Source: Zoroaster sp. YZ-2022
Taxonomy: Eukaryota > Echinodermata > Asteroidea > Forcipulatida > Zoroasteridae
Direction of reading: 5' to 3'
DNA: 64,000 nt
NCBI GenBank assembly: GCA_029582265.1
Contig: CM055816.1
Coordinates: 1,178,001-1,242,000 of the forward strand
Notes under the pieces: model-generated
What the model saw: the letters and a program-made list of their open reading frames with translations, nothing else
Databases searched by the model: none
What the model was told of the DNA's origin: nothing
Made by a program: the position numbers and the translations under genes
Part shown: positions 23,049 through 33,620 of the stretch, in pieces
Layout: each line of letters begins with the position of its first letter
How positions within the stretch are numbered: position 1 is the first letter of the stretch

Positions 23049-26000
23049 AAACCCAGTTAGGCGCTTCTTGCAATGCTGTCAGTGAACAAACGAATGGGAA
23101 GGTGTTGCTAATGGCTGATAAATACTTCTTTGGTTTATTCTGATTGAATACTGATTGATGTGGTTCCCTTTGACGTTCTCTTGTTATTGTTTCTGATCGG
23201 TTCCTTTCAGTTTGTTTCTTTCTTTCTTTTGTTTCTGTTTGTTTATATAGGCCTACTGTGAATTTAAGGAAATAAAAGAGTATGATTAACTACAAACTTA
23301 GGAAATTGTAAAGCTTGAGAGACCAGATATAGGCTACAAATTACTTTATGAATCTCCATACACATCCCAGATGATAATAACTGATTATCAAAAAGGTATA
23401 ACAATAATGAGTAAAATGAGAACTCCTAGGCCACCACAATGGATAACACATGACATTACACCCACACTGACAATCACATGTGTAACGATAAAAATATGCT
23501 TCCATAAAAAGGGGAAAAATTACATGTTTATCTGAGTAAGTATGATTTTCTTGGATCTGAACCAACTTATATCACCCAGTTATCTTGAAACAAACTGTCA
23601 AACTCCCAGAAAATGGCACTGATTTCAGGGACACAACCGCATGTTAACAGCGCCAGCCTTGTTGCATGACGTGCGCCCTCAATTGGTGAGCTACATGCGC
23701 CTCGCAGGTTCCAACAGTAAATTACAATTTTTTTATTTTATTACCAAAGGCATACACAGAATAACAATACAGTATAGATACATAGTATTTAAGGTATTAC
23801 AGTGCAATGTTTTTTTTTTGCATAAAACATGCAATCTACGTTTTTTGTACACTCTTTATCCTAGCGTTTATGTGAAAACATAACGAAAGGATCATCCTAG
23901 CTAGTACCTTTGATGCTTCGTTTGCCGACTGAGGCTCTAAATGTCGACTGAGAAAAATTATTGGAGACGGGGGTGGGGCTATCCCAGAATAACAGATTTC
24001 ATGCCAAACATGTCTGCTTGGGCAAGGTTACCTGGCACTAACTTTTGTAACAATTAACGTTAGCAGATCAAAAGTTGACAAGAAGAAAAACTGCCCCTAT
24101 TTGTAGATGTTGAGTTAAAAACAAGGATACAGAGGAATGTCCAGTGTATTAGCCATACAATGGGGATAGACATCCCTTGCCGACCATTTTTTTCCTTCTT
24201 TTTAAGTAGGGGCTGCCCATGGCATGGCAAAAAAAGTAACGGGAACGACTCAAACATTTCTTGGTTTTCTTTTCCGTCGTTTCAATTGTTCTGTCAGTGG
24301 CTTTTGGATTGATGCTTCAGCTGGTGTTGCATGTTTCTTAATATTGTATTTTGTTAAATTATTTTTATCTATAAAAACAATAATCGAATAATTCGTGTAA
24401 AAAGGGGGAATTTTGTTTGTTTAAATATTGTGTGTTTGTTGCTTTGTCTATTTGGGTGTCATCTTTATGATAGCCGTAGGAGTTCTGAGTGGTTGTGCAC
24501 GAAACCGGGAGGGGGTTCAGGGAGTTCAACCCCCCATGGGCCTGCCGATTTTATTTTGTTTTTATCCTCCCCTCCGTTGATCAACGTTCGAGATCCAATA
24601 TTTTGTTGTAAAGTATGCAAATAAATTTAAATATCCCTAATTTTTAACACGGATTTACGCCACTGGCAATCGTACATTAAGCCACTATGTCAAAACAACC
24701 AAAAAGTGTTTTAAAAAATCACCAAAATCATACATGTCAAATGTCTTGTAATATTATTCTGCCTGAGCTACTCTTATTTTTGATAGAAATAAACTTAAAT
24801 CGAAAATGAAACTAAAAGAGTGCTTTTGGTAACAATGCATATCACCCGACCTTTTAGAGTGGGGAACAGCATATCAAATATCCCCCACACTTGTTGATGC
24901 TCATAAATAAACTTTAAAATAAATATGTTAGCCTATCCTGGCTACTGAGGTAGAATCATTCCCATTGCGGTTGGTTAGATTGTCTGATTTCAGAAAATTA
25001 CCCACAGTACCCATCCAATCCAAAATGCTGTCAAATCTCTAATCGGGAAAACAGGTCTTGAATAACGATGAGCTAGTGCGGACGAAACCATTATTTGGAG
25101 TAGGGTATACATAGTTTTATAAAAAACAAACACTCGTTAGAACATAAAGCCGGAGGATTATATACATTGTTACAAACTGAATTTGTGGTTATATCTAACT
25201 CAAGTGTAATTCTACATTAAAAGTTTTGATTGAAACTCAAAAATAATTGGGGTACATGTATCCACCACATGCACAAACTCACCCACCACACACGTACACG
25301 CAGCAGCAATAATACAGGCAGCATGCGCAGAAGCCACACGGACGTACGTCGCGCAATGTAATTTACATATTATAGCGCCCTCGCGCAGACAGCACAAACG
25401 GAAAAATGAAACAACTTCTCCATATGTAAAATAATTATATCCAATTTTACATTGTAATTGTCTTTACACTGAACTATTAGATCCCCAAAATCGCTTATAT
25501 CGCAAAGCAACCTCAGCATTAATTTTGTTTACAATTTTGTTAAATTACTCCTTGAATTATGCGGAATTCTTGCCGAGCGCATGATTTACCACACAGAGTA
25601 AAACAAGGCAAGTCGCACGACGAAATCCGAAAATAAATAATGATCTTTTTTTTTCACCTTTCAGATGCAATACCGCCCTCAAGAGGCTGAAACTTTGTTA
25701 TTACATTCATGTTTACACTTAAGACAATTCCACATGTTTTTAATTTTATGCCAAAAGCTGCTGCAAAATTCATAAATATGAGTTTTCCCTCAGTATTTTG
25801 CAGTTACTAAGGTAATTTTGAAACTGGAAATACTTTTTTAAAGAATTTTATGGAGATTTGTGGATTGGGAAACTAGAAATTTCTTCTTTTTACTGAAATG
25901 ATGCTAACGTTAGAATCATTATGATCATTGAGATAACGTTACTAAAAATTGTTGATAAATGATGGTTTTGCAGATAATGCATTTTAACATTACACGTCTT

Positions 26001-26251
26001 TGTCCTGACATTCCCCATTCATTGGATGATACTGTTTCGTAGAGCCTGAAGTGATGAAGACACTGACAATGATTGAGTCAATAACTGCAGTTTGGTCTCA
26101 GAGGTATGGGATTTATACACCATGATAGTGCACTATCGCTGTATTCTAAAAGTAGGTTATGTTTGGAAAGTATGTCGAACCCAACAGCCACGTACGTCTT
26201 TGTAAGAAATGACTGTTAACTGTTAAGTTTTTTATAAGTATGTTTTTTTAG
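23049..26251. other. No gene supported
   Basis: Mostly AT-rich with scattered short frames. Around 25250-25400 there is a GC-richer island with an NRF1-like GCATGCGCAG and several CpGs, which could be promoter DNA for the downstream plus-strand exons. A pyrimidine-rich TTTCACCTTTCAG followed by ATG occurs at 25657-25675. Neither is enough to call a gene start. Confidence 0.35.
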
Positions 26252-26367
26252 CAGACAACATGACCAACATCTTTCAGGATGTGAATGCATTCAATGCTGA
26301 ATATCTCCCAAAATATCGTTTCCAATCTTCACTTGACATGCTTGACTACACTTTTAAAGGAAAATCT
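26252..26367 (+). CDS. Candidate internal exon of an unrecognised host gene (exon 1 of this list)
   Basis: A T-rich tract and TAGCAG (a NAGNAG tandem acceptor, exon start 26252 or 26255) precede an open stretch with protein-like composition. It begins DNMTNIFQDVNAFNAEY and continues through LPKYRFQSSLDMLDY to TFKGKS. The exon would end at a weak GTGATA donor (26368); reading on gives only low-complexity Phe/Ile/Lys sequence and a stop at 26457. With this end it is phase 0 at its 3' side, which does not fit the next exon I found, so at least one exon is missing. Family not recognised. Confidence 0.45.
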
Positions 26368-26896
26368 GTGATATTTGTCATAAATATTTGTATAGAAAAA
26401 TGTTTTTATTTATTTTTTTCAAAAAAATGTATTTACATGTATTTCTTTGAAAACTAGTAGATTGAAATGAACGTATACAATCCAGTTAAAATGAAGCCGG
26501 ACTCGTCAAAACCCTTTCCAAGTTGTTCTAAGACTACAATGAATCCTCTTTTTGAATTGCACATTTTATGATATCTCTTGAAAATAATGAGTGTTGAGGT
26601 GAACGTATGTTGTACCTTCCCATTAAGTCATTTTAAATAAAAGTTCAAATGTATTCTGCGTCAGAATAAATATGAAAAATCTTGTCAATGCACTTTAAAT
26701 AAATTAACTCAAATGACACACTGCAATAAGCTAAACTTTCCAATTTGGTTAGAATATTTATACTTGTAGAAGAAGTTTTGCCAACATTACCAAGGTTTGT
26801 ACATGTTTCTTCCCTTTAACATTAATGTAAAACCCAATAAGATTTTAGCTTTGTTTGTATTTATTTACAAATTGCTTATTATCTGTTTATTTTATA

Positions 26897-26932
26897 GTTT
26901 TTTTGTGGGCCTTGTTGTCGTCTTTGCACAAG
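26897..26932 (+). CDS. Possible micro-exon with strong donor
   Basis: TTTATTTTATAG could be an acceptor and GCACAAG|GTAAGATT is a strong donor. The intervening 36 bases give FVGLVVVFAQ or FLWALLSSLHK depending on phase. The call rests mostly on the donor and on the tandem array that starts exactly there. Confidence 0.2.
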
Positions 26933-28107
26933 GTAAGATTATAGGGTTGATATAGGCCTACATTATAGAGCTCTAGAAGTACTGTCTGGGGAGACAGAAT
27001 GATGTTATACAACTAACTAGCATAGGACCAGCTAGTCTTGATGTAAGATTATAGGGTTGATATAGGCCTACATTATAGAGCTCTAGAAGTACTGTCTGGG
27101 GAGACAGAATGATGTTATACAACTACTAGCATAGGACCAGCTAGTCTTGATGTAAGATTATAGGGTTGATATAGGCCTACATTATAGAGCTCTAGAAGTA
27201 CTGTCTGGGGAGACAGAATGATGTTATACAACTACTAGCATAGGACCAGCTAGTCTTGATGTAAGGCCTACATTATAGAGCTCTAGAAGTACTGTCTGGG
27301 GAGACAGAATGATGTTATACAACTACTAGCATTGGACCAGCTAGTCTTGATGTAAGATTATAGGGTTGATATAGGCCTACATATTATAGAGCTCTAGAAG
27401 TACTGTCTGGGGAGACAGAATGATGTTATACAACTACTAGCATAGGACCAGCTAGTCTTGATGTAAGATTATAGGGTTGATATAGGCCTACATATTATAG
27501 AGCTCTAGAAGTACTGTCTGGGGAGACAGAATGATGTTATACAACTACTAGCATAGGACCAGCTAGTCTTGATGTAAGATTATAGGGTTGATATAGGCCT
27601 ACATTATAGAGCTCTAGAAGTACTGTCTGGGGAGACAGAATGATGTTATACAGCTACTAGCATAGGACCAGCTAGTCTTGATGTAAGATTATAGGGTTGA
27701 TATAGCTCACATTATAGAGCTCTAGAATTACTTTCTGGGGTATCAGAATGATGTTATAAATCTAATAGCATAGGACCAGCTAGTCTTTGATGTAAGGCCT
27801 ACATTAGAGCTCTAGAAGTACTGTCTGGGAGACAGGAATGATGTTATACAACTACTAGCATTGGACCAGCTAGTCTTGATGTAAGATTATAGGGTTGATA
27901 TAGGCCTACATATTATAGAGCTCTAGAAGTACTGTCTGGGAGACAGAATGATGTTATACAACTACTAGCGTAGGACCAGCTAGTCTTGATGTAAGATTAT
28001 ATGGTTGATATAGGCCTACATTATAGAGCTCTAGAAGTACTGTCTGGGGAGACAGAATGATGTTATACAACTACTAGCATAGGACCAGCTAGTCTTGATG
28101 TAAGATG
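26933..28107. repeat. 109-bp tandem array, about 11 units, starting at a GTAAG donor-like site
   Basis: The unit runs GTAAGATTATAGGGTTGATA, TAGGCCTACATTATAGAGCT, CTAGAAGTACTGTCTGGGGA, then CAGAATGATGTTATACAACT and ACTAGCATAGGACCAGCTAG. Period is about 109; a few units lack the ATTATAGGGTTGATATAGG part. Each unit has an internal CTGTCTGGGGAGACAG near-palindrome. The first unit joins directly to GCACAAG at 26932. Confidence 0.95.
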
Positions 28108-28190
28108 TAGTTTGTGTTACATTGCATGCACCACACAATCCGCTTCACAGGATCCACCACGAGCAAGCACTGTATAGTCTGCAAACCTGA

Positions 28191-28844
28191 CTCACGACAA
28201 CCCAGACACGTACAGTAGATACTGACCACCTGAAATAACGTCTTGATTATTTCGTATGTTGCTCTGAAATTATCAGCAATTTAGTTTTGGATATATGTAA
28301 ACTTTTAAATAGAAACTGGAATGGAACAACAACAAAAAATTTCTTTTAGTATCAAATTGTTTGTTTCAAAAGTAAAAATTATATGGCAACCTTATAAATA
28401 TTGAATCAGTTAGATAAAAGTCTAACACTACAGACAAATCATTTTACCCACAGTATAATGGTGTATCCAATATCAGTTAGTTACGAACTAAATAATCAAG
28501 ATGTTTTATTTACCCACAGTATAATGGTGTATCCAATACCCGTTACTAACTAAATAATCAAGATGGTTTTTTTTACCCACAGTATAATGGTGTATCCAAT
28601 ATCAGTTAGTTACTAACTAAATAATCAAGATGTTTTTTTTACCCACAGTATAATGGTGTATCCATTACCCGTTACTAACTAAATAATCAAGATGTTTTTT
28701 TTACCCACAGTATAATGGTGTATCCAATACCCTTTACTAACTAAATAATCAAGATGTTTTTTTTACCCACAGTATAATGGTGTATCCAATACCCGTTACA
28801 ACTAAATAATCAAGGTGTCAGGATTGTGAGTGAGTCAGGTTTGC
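28191..28844. mobile_element. Possible TIR element enclosing a minisatellite
   Basis: GCAAACCTGACTCAC at 28191 is mirrored by GTGAGTCAGGTTTGC ending at 28844. The match continues weakly inward for about 30 bp. The interior includes the array at 28444-28815. Confidence 0.4.
28444..28815. repeat. About 62-bp tandem array, 6 units
   Basis: The unit contains TTTACCCACAGTATAATGGT, GTATCCAATACCCGTTACTA and ACTAAATAATCAAGATG followed by poly-T. The poly-T plus ACCCACAG makes each unit look like a splice acceptor. Confidence 0.93.
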
Positions 28845-29678
28845 GTATTATTGTTAATGTACGTACAGTATACAATGTAACAGTAACTGCGTCTTGGTTT
28901 AAAACTAAGGACCAGCCTTGCTATTGCTGAAGTGATCACATGATAAGTGATAACAAGAACGGCTGTCTGTAGCAATTTATCAACAATAACTAGAACTATT
29001 GTGAAGCAATCTTTCACAATGAATCTGAACTAGCCAAAGCTGCTTTGTGGAACAGACTAGACCCTAAAACATTCCTGTTTTAGGGTATGTCAATGGGCAA
29101 TTTCATTGTTACTCACATTACATTTTTGAGGTTTCGGGCTCACTCTTTAATGCCACATTATATTTGTTACATCTACGCCATAAAGAGAAAAATACATTTT
29201 ATGTATGTGAACAAATGTAATGTTCACGAGTAACCAGCATTTTTCTTTTATGTAGCGTACATAACAAACTTCTGAATTTTTGTGTGTGCTGAGTACGGTC
29301 TGGGTATAATGCATGCAACTACTTTGATATATATACAAGTAAGGAAGTTATGGAATTAAGAGTAGGCCCAATACCTCATAAATATAACATGAGTAACCAT
29401 GGTATCGCCCCAATGAATTCACCCTAAAAAACATTTAATTCACAAAATATAGACATGTGTTTGATAGCAAATTTAAGATGATTATGTTATTGTTTTACTG
29501 ATGAGTGCATCCTATACAAAAATAAAACAATTATTTTAGACTCATTTTGTAGGATTCACCGACATTTGTTTATCAAGTACGTATGTAGTTTAATTGTTGA
29601 AATGTTTATCCTAGCTACATGTATAGCATGTTACTCAGGGACATTCCTGGTTTGAAATATTTGTGTTCATAATACATA
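28845..29678. other. No gene seen
   Basis: Contains only a small hairpin, CCTAAAAC...GTTTTAGG at about 29071-29093. Confidence 0.5.
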
Positions 29679-30260
29679 CACTGAGCCAAAAAAGAAACTT
29701 ATAAAATTTTAACAGATCACCAAATAAAATTCTGTGCATGAAAATGTACCAAATTTGGATACAATATTACTGCAATGTATTGCTTCAAATGGCAGTCAAT
29801 AACCAATTGTTTGCTTCAATGACACAAGAGAAATGTGCACTGACCCAAAGGACTTGCTGTTCCACATGTCACATTCTTCAGCTGCAGCCCTGTACACACA
29901 TGCATGTTAGCCTTGGCATATCTGTTTCATTAGCAATACTCAGAAGGACTAGAGCAACCCTGTATGAAGACTTGCAATCATGCAGGTAAGGGGTGCAAAT
30001 CCCTTTACAAATTCTTTTGTTTCATTCATTGACATGCATGTGTGTACAGGGCTGCAGCTGAATAATGTGACATGTGGAACAGCAAGTCCTTTGGGTCAGT
30101 GCACATTTCTCTTGTGTCATTGAAGCAAACAATTGGTTATTGACTGCCATTTGAAGCAATACATTGCAGTCATATTGTATCCAAATTTGGTACATTTTCA
30201 TGCACAGAATTTTATTTGGTGATCTGTTAAAATTTTATAAGTTTCTTTTTTGGCTCAGTG
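29679..30260. mobile_element. Tc1/mariner-like foldback MITE with TA flanks
   Basis: Arms of about 230 bp begin CACTGAGCCAAAAAAGAAAC and end with the reverse complement GTTTCTTTTTTGGCTCAGTG. The flanking dinucleotides 29677-29678 and 30261-30262 are both TA. The interior of about 120 bp is non-repeated. Superfamily is inferred from TA duplication and the terminal CA(C/G)TG..C.AAAAAAG style. Confidence 0.8.
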
Positions 30261-30370
30261 TATATTGACTACATGAAGAATGCCAGCTGGCCACCGTTGA
30301 CAGCGCCCCCTATTGATAGATCTATGCCAGGGAATAATGTGTGTTTACATTTTGTATAATTGAACTTTAG

Positions 30371-30478
30371 AGATAACGAGGAAATGTCTAAAGTGATTTA
30401 TGAAGAGGACCTACCTGTTGGTTTGTCTCCATCCAACGTGGTCAGATTCAAGCTTTATTTACATCCTGGAATTCAATG
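30371..30478 (+). CDS. Candidate internal exon of the host gene (exon 2 of this list)
   Basis: Acceptor TTGAACTTTAG, then one base and an open frame reading DNEEMSKVIYEEDLP and VGLSPSNVVRFK, continuing into LYLHPGIQ. The exon ends AATG|GTATGT (30478), leaving two bases (phase 2). The last 27 exonic bases and the donor are the first unit of the 60-bp array that follows, so roughly 17 equivalent donors exist. The composition (acidic, mixed, non-repetitive until the array) argues for real coding. The next exon found starts in phase 0, so the junction is incomplete. Not recognised. Confidence 0.5.
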
Positions 30479-31500
30479 GTATGTCAAATCAGTCGGTGTT
30501 TCCTGTGAAGTTCTTTATTTACATCCTGGAATTCAATGGTATGTCAAATCAGTCAGTGTTTCCTGTCAAGTTCTTTATTTACATCCTGGAATTCAATGGT
30601 ATGTCAAATCAGTCAGTGTTTCCTGTGAAGTTCTTTATTTACATCCTGGAATTCAATGGTATGTCAAATCAGTCAGTGTTTCCTGTCAAGTTTCTGTCAA
30701 GTTCTTTATTTACATCTTGGAATTCAATGGTATGTCAAATCAGTCAGTGTTTCCTGTGAAGTTCTTTATTTACATCTTGGAATTCAATGGTATGTCAAAT
30801 CAGTCAGTGTTTCCTGTCAAGTTCTTTATTTACATCCTGGAATTCAATGGTATGTCAAATCAGTCGGTGTTTCCTGTGAAGTTCTTTATTTACATCCTGG
30901 AATTCAATGGTATGTCAAATCAGTCAGTGTTTCCTGTCAAGTTCTTTATTTACATCCTGGAATTCAATGGTATGTCAAATCAGTCAGTGTTTCCTGTGAA
31001 GTTCTTTATTTACATCCTGGAATTCAATGGTATGTCAAATCAGTCAGTGTTTCCTGTCAAGTTTCTGTCAAGTTCTTTATTTACATCTTGGAATTCAATG
31101 GTATGTCAAATCAGTCAGTGTTTCCTGTGAAGTTCTTTATTTACATCTTGGAATTCAATAGTATGTCAAATCATTCGGTGTTTCCTGTGAAGTTCTTTAT
31201 TTACATCTTGGAATTCAATAGTAGGCCTATGTCAAATCAGTCTGTGTTTCCTGTAAAGTTCTTTATTTACATCTTGGAATTCAATAGTATGTCAAATCAG
31301 TCGGTGTTTCCTGTGAAGTTCTTTATTTACATCCTGGAATTCAATAGTATGTCAAATCAGTCAGTATTTCCTGTGAAGTTCTTTATTTACATCCTGGAAT
31401 TCAATGGTATGTCAAATCAGTCAGTGTTTCCTGTGAAGTTCTTTATTTACATCTTGGAATTCAATGGTATGTCAAATCAGTCAGTGTTTCCTGTGAAGTT
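30451..31500. repeat. 60-bp tandem array, about 17 units, containing an exon end and donor
   Basis: The unit is CTTTATTTACATCCTGGAAT + TCAATGGTATGTCAAATCAG + TCAGTGTTTCCTGTGAAGTT. Variants alternate GTGAAGTT / GTCAAGTT and CCTGG / CTTGG. Because 60 is a multiple of three, frames stay open as a 20-residue repeat, giving apparent proteins of 256 and 285 residues. An 11-bp slip (CAAGTTTCTGTCAAGTTC) occurs at 30691 and again at 31062, showing a secondary duplication of a 371-bp block. Confidence 0.96.
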
Positions 31501-31508
31501 CATCGCAA

Positions 31509-31735
31509 TATAATATTTGTATCATTGGGAAGATTTTACATAAGTACAAATTGTACTGTCTGTAAACATAATGTACAATGTATGTCATCTTGCATGACGC
31601 CATGGTCGAGCGGTTTAGCTAAACCGCTCGACCATGGCGTCATGTAAGGTGCCATGCATTGTAATTTGTACATTATGTTTACAGACAGTACAATTTGTAC
31701 ATTATGTAAATTCTTTCCAATGATACAAATATTAT
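31509..31735. repeat. Spacerless long palindrome, arms about 110 bp
   Basis: The centre is at 31618/31619 (GGTTTAGCTAAACC). Both arms carry CCATGGTCGAGCGGTTTAGC, then CATAATGTACAAT and GTACTGTCTGTAAACATAAT as complements, ending ATAATATTTGTATCATTGG. The arm core resembles a tRNA A-box region (TGGTCGAGCGGTTTAG). Arms differ by small indels near 31580-31660. Confidence 0.9.
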
Positions 31736-31739
31736 GGTG

Positions 31740-32015
31740 CATGTGTCCTTGAGCAAGACACTTTACCATAATTGCTTCTCTCCACCCAGGGGTAAATGGT
31801 TACCTGTGAGGACAGAGTTGGTTGTTGTGTTTGATTTGCCCCTATATGTGCTGCAATGGCAGCAATTGAGCTGTATACTCCCCAGGGAGCTGAGATGGTT
31901 TCTGGAATGATTTATGAGCCTGATGAGCAGGGGTAATAATATAATGCGCCTTGAGCACCAGTTTGGTGGATACGTGTGCTATATAAGTCCACATTATTAT
32001 TATTATTATTATTAT
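31740..32015 (+). mobile_element. tRNA-derived SINE body with (ATT)n tail
   Basis: Matches the copy at 21245-21536 almost base for base (CCTTGAGCAAGACACTTTAC, ACTCCCCAGGGAGCTGAGAT, TAATATAATGCGCCTTGAGC, TGCTATATAAGTCCAC, (ATT)n). Its tRNA-like head is missing and the palindrome at 31509-31735 abuts in its place. Confidence 0.8.
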
Positions 32016-32401
32016 CAACATTCACCCTGATAATAGAAAAATTGAGAGAGATTGGTACTCACAAGGGATTAGCCGGTTATCACACCAGAGACGAGCATCT
32101 ATGGCTAATGCTGCTGTGTACATGTAAGAGAGGCCATTTGTTTTTCAACAGCGTATATTTTGCTATTCTGAATTCAAGACAAAAGGTGTTTAATATTTCA
32201 CCTCAAGTGGTTTTAATTAATAAAACTTATGTTTATTTTCTGTATGACATAACCTCTCTAAAAATGGAGAAAGGTCAGTTATTGATATTTGCTTAGAGTT
32301 CCTCTTTAAACATATATAGCTGTACCCTTGTGGTCTAAACTGTCTGGGTCATTTATGAATGATATAAAGTAATCAGATGTAATTTATTGTGTTTATTACA
32401 G

Positions 32402-32629
32402 GATTCTGCTCAGCCAGTCCAACAAAGCCTATGTGATGAACTTGTGTGTAACCTCTACTCAGATGATCATAATCTATACACCAGTACCTCTAACCCTATA
32501 CCAACCTTTCATACTCACATTCTATCTCAAAGCGTTTTGATTTCCTTAGAAGCAATGGCTGAACAGATATGCTGTTTGGAAGGACTGACACGTGACATTA
32601 CCACAAAAGAAGCTGCACCCTCTATGCAG
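32402..32629 (+). CDS. Candidate internal exon of the host gene (exon 3 of this list)
   Basis: Strong acceptor TGTGTTTATTACAG and donor ATGCAG|GTATGT frame a 228-bp, fully open, 76-codon exon in phase 0. It starts DSAQPVQQSLCDELVCNLYS, contains DDHNLYTSTSNPIPTFH and ISLEAMAEQICCLEGLTRDI, and ends KEAAPSMQ. The other two frames contain stops, and composition is typical of a soluble helical protein. A 21-bp tandem array begins about ten bases into the following intron. I do not recognise the family; this is the best single exon in the window by length, sites and frame. Confidence 0.65.
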
Positions 32630-32640
32630 GTATGTCTAAT

Positions 32641-32962
32641 GCTTTCTTTTCAGGGATTGAGGCTTTCGTTTCAGGGATTGAGGCTTTCTTTTCAGGGAAT
32701 CAAGGCTTTCATTTCAGGGATCGAGGCTTTCGTTTCAGGGATTGAGGATTTCGTTTCAGGGAATCAAGGCTTTCATTTCAGGGATCGAGGCTTTCATTTC
32801 AGGGATTGAGGCTTTGGTTTCAGGGATGAGGCTTTCATTTCAGGGAATCAAGGCTTTCATTTCAGGGACAGAGGCTTCCACCTGTGGGATGGAGGTTTTC
32901 ACCTTTAGGAATAAGGCTTTCAAATCTTCAATTGAGGCATTCACATGTGGAATTCAGGATTT
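32641..32962. repeat. 21-bp tandem array, about 14 units, each with a TTTCAG acceptor-like motif
   Basis: The unit is GGCTTTCGTTTCAGGGATTGA with variants (GGAATCAA, GGATCGAG). It starts just after the exon 3 donor and decays toward 32960. As 21 is a multiple of three it reads as an open 7-residue repeat, which I treat as an artefact. Confidence 0.92.
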
Positions 32963-33013
32963 CTCCTCTCATATGGTCATTAAATGTTTTGTTATTTATC
33001 ATTTCAATCACAG

Positions 33014-33144
33014 GTGATGAAACACACAAGATTCCAGTTGCGAATTTTGAGCTGGCGACAGCCAATTATCGTCAAGTTTGGAATGAACTTTGTGATTTCC
33101 TGAACCCTCAGAGACACAATGCCTTTCCTCCTGTGTTCTGTCAG
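33014..33144 (+). CDS. Candidate internal exon of the host gene (exon 4 of this list)
   Basis: Acceptor CATTTCAATCACAG (33013), then two bases and 43 open codons reading DETHKIPVANFELATANYRQ and VWNELCDFLNPQRH, ending FPPVFCQ at a CAG|GTGAGT donor (33144). Its 3' phase (0) matches the next exon at 34178, which is open only in that frame. Its 5' phase needs one base from upstream whereas exon 3 ends in phase 0, so an exon between them is unaccounted for. The last 40 exonic bases plus donor are repeated four times. Confidence 0.6.
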
Positions 33145-33312
33145 GTGAGTTTCAGTCCCTCAGAGACACAATGCCTTTCCTCCTGTGTTCTGTCAGGTGA
33201 GTTTCAGTCCCTCAGAGACACAATGCCTTTCCTCCTGTGTTCTGTCAGGTGAGTTTCAGTCCCTCAGAGACACAATGCCTTTCCTCCTGTGTTCTGTCAG
33301 GTGAGTTTCAGT
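33105..33312. repeat. 52-bp tandem repeat, 4 copies, each with exon end plus GTGAGT donor
   Basis: The unit is CCCTCAGAGACACAATGCCT + TTCCTCCTGTGTTCTGTCAG + GTGAGTTTCAGT. Donors fall at 33144, 33196, 33248 and 33300. Copies are essentially identical, so the expansion is recent. Confidence 0.96.
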
Positions 33313-33360
33313 CATCCTTGGATCAGATATTTCTTTCCTTTGATGGAATAGATGGTTTCT

Positions 33361-33584
33361 TTAAAGAGACAGTATCATCACAATCAGAGCAGACTTTCAA
33401 CAGGGCATGGAATCGGTGTCCTAGTTTAAGACGAACACAGTGACTGAAAATTACTGGCTCATTTATGCAGGAGCAACGGTAATACGACCTTGTCTTGTGG
33501 GGTATTATTTTCAGTCACTGAATTAATCTAAAACTAGCACTCTGATTCCATGCCCTGTTGATCGTGATGATATTGCACCTTTAA
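33361..33584. mobile_element. TTAA-flanked MITE, complete copy
   Basis: Same family as 13155-13380: TTAAAGAGACAGTATCATCA at the left end, GATCGTGATGATATTGCACC then TTTAA at the right. Lies in the intron between exons 4 and 5. Confidence 0.85.
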
Positions 33585-33620
33585 GCCATAGTTTATATGC
33601 TGCAGAAAGAATTTGTGAAG

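Noticed and set aside
24480..24620. Coding region at 24430-24624
   Set aside because: No recognised domain and low-complexity Gly/Ser and Pro content; no splice sites found.
26935..28107. CRISPR-like array of direct repeats
   Set aside because: Units are contiguous with no unique spacers and the DNA is eukaryotic; it is a minisatellite.
30360..31513. Apparent 256- and 285-residue repeat proteins
   Set aside because: They arise because the 60-bp repeat unit is a multiple of three; two registers are open at once, and only the first about 108 bp look like true exon.
31595..31620. Possible tRNA gene (CCATGGTCGAGCGGTTTAGC)
   Set aside because: Only an A-box-like segment within a palindrome; no anticodon arm, B box or acceptor stem. 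Better explained as a SINE head.
32030..32110. Possible exon after GATAATAG reading EKLREIGTHKGLAGYH, with a GTAAGAG donor
   Set aside because: Begins inside or next to the SINE (ATT)n tail, a second frame is equally plausible (KIERDWYSQG), and neither phase joins the neighbouring exons.
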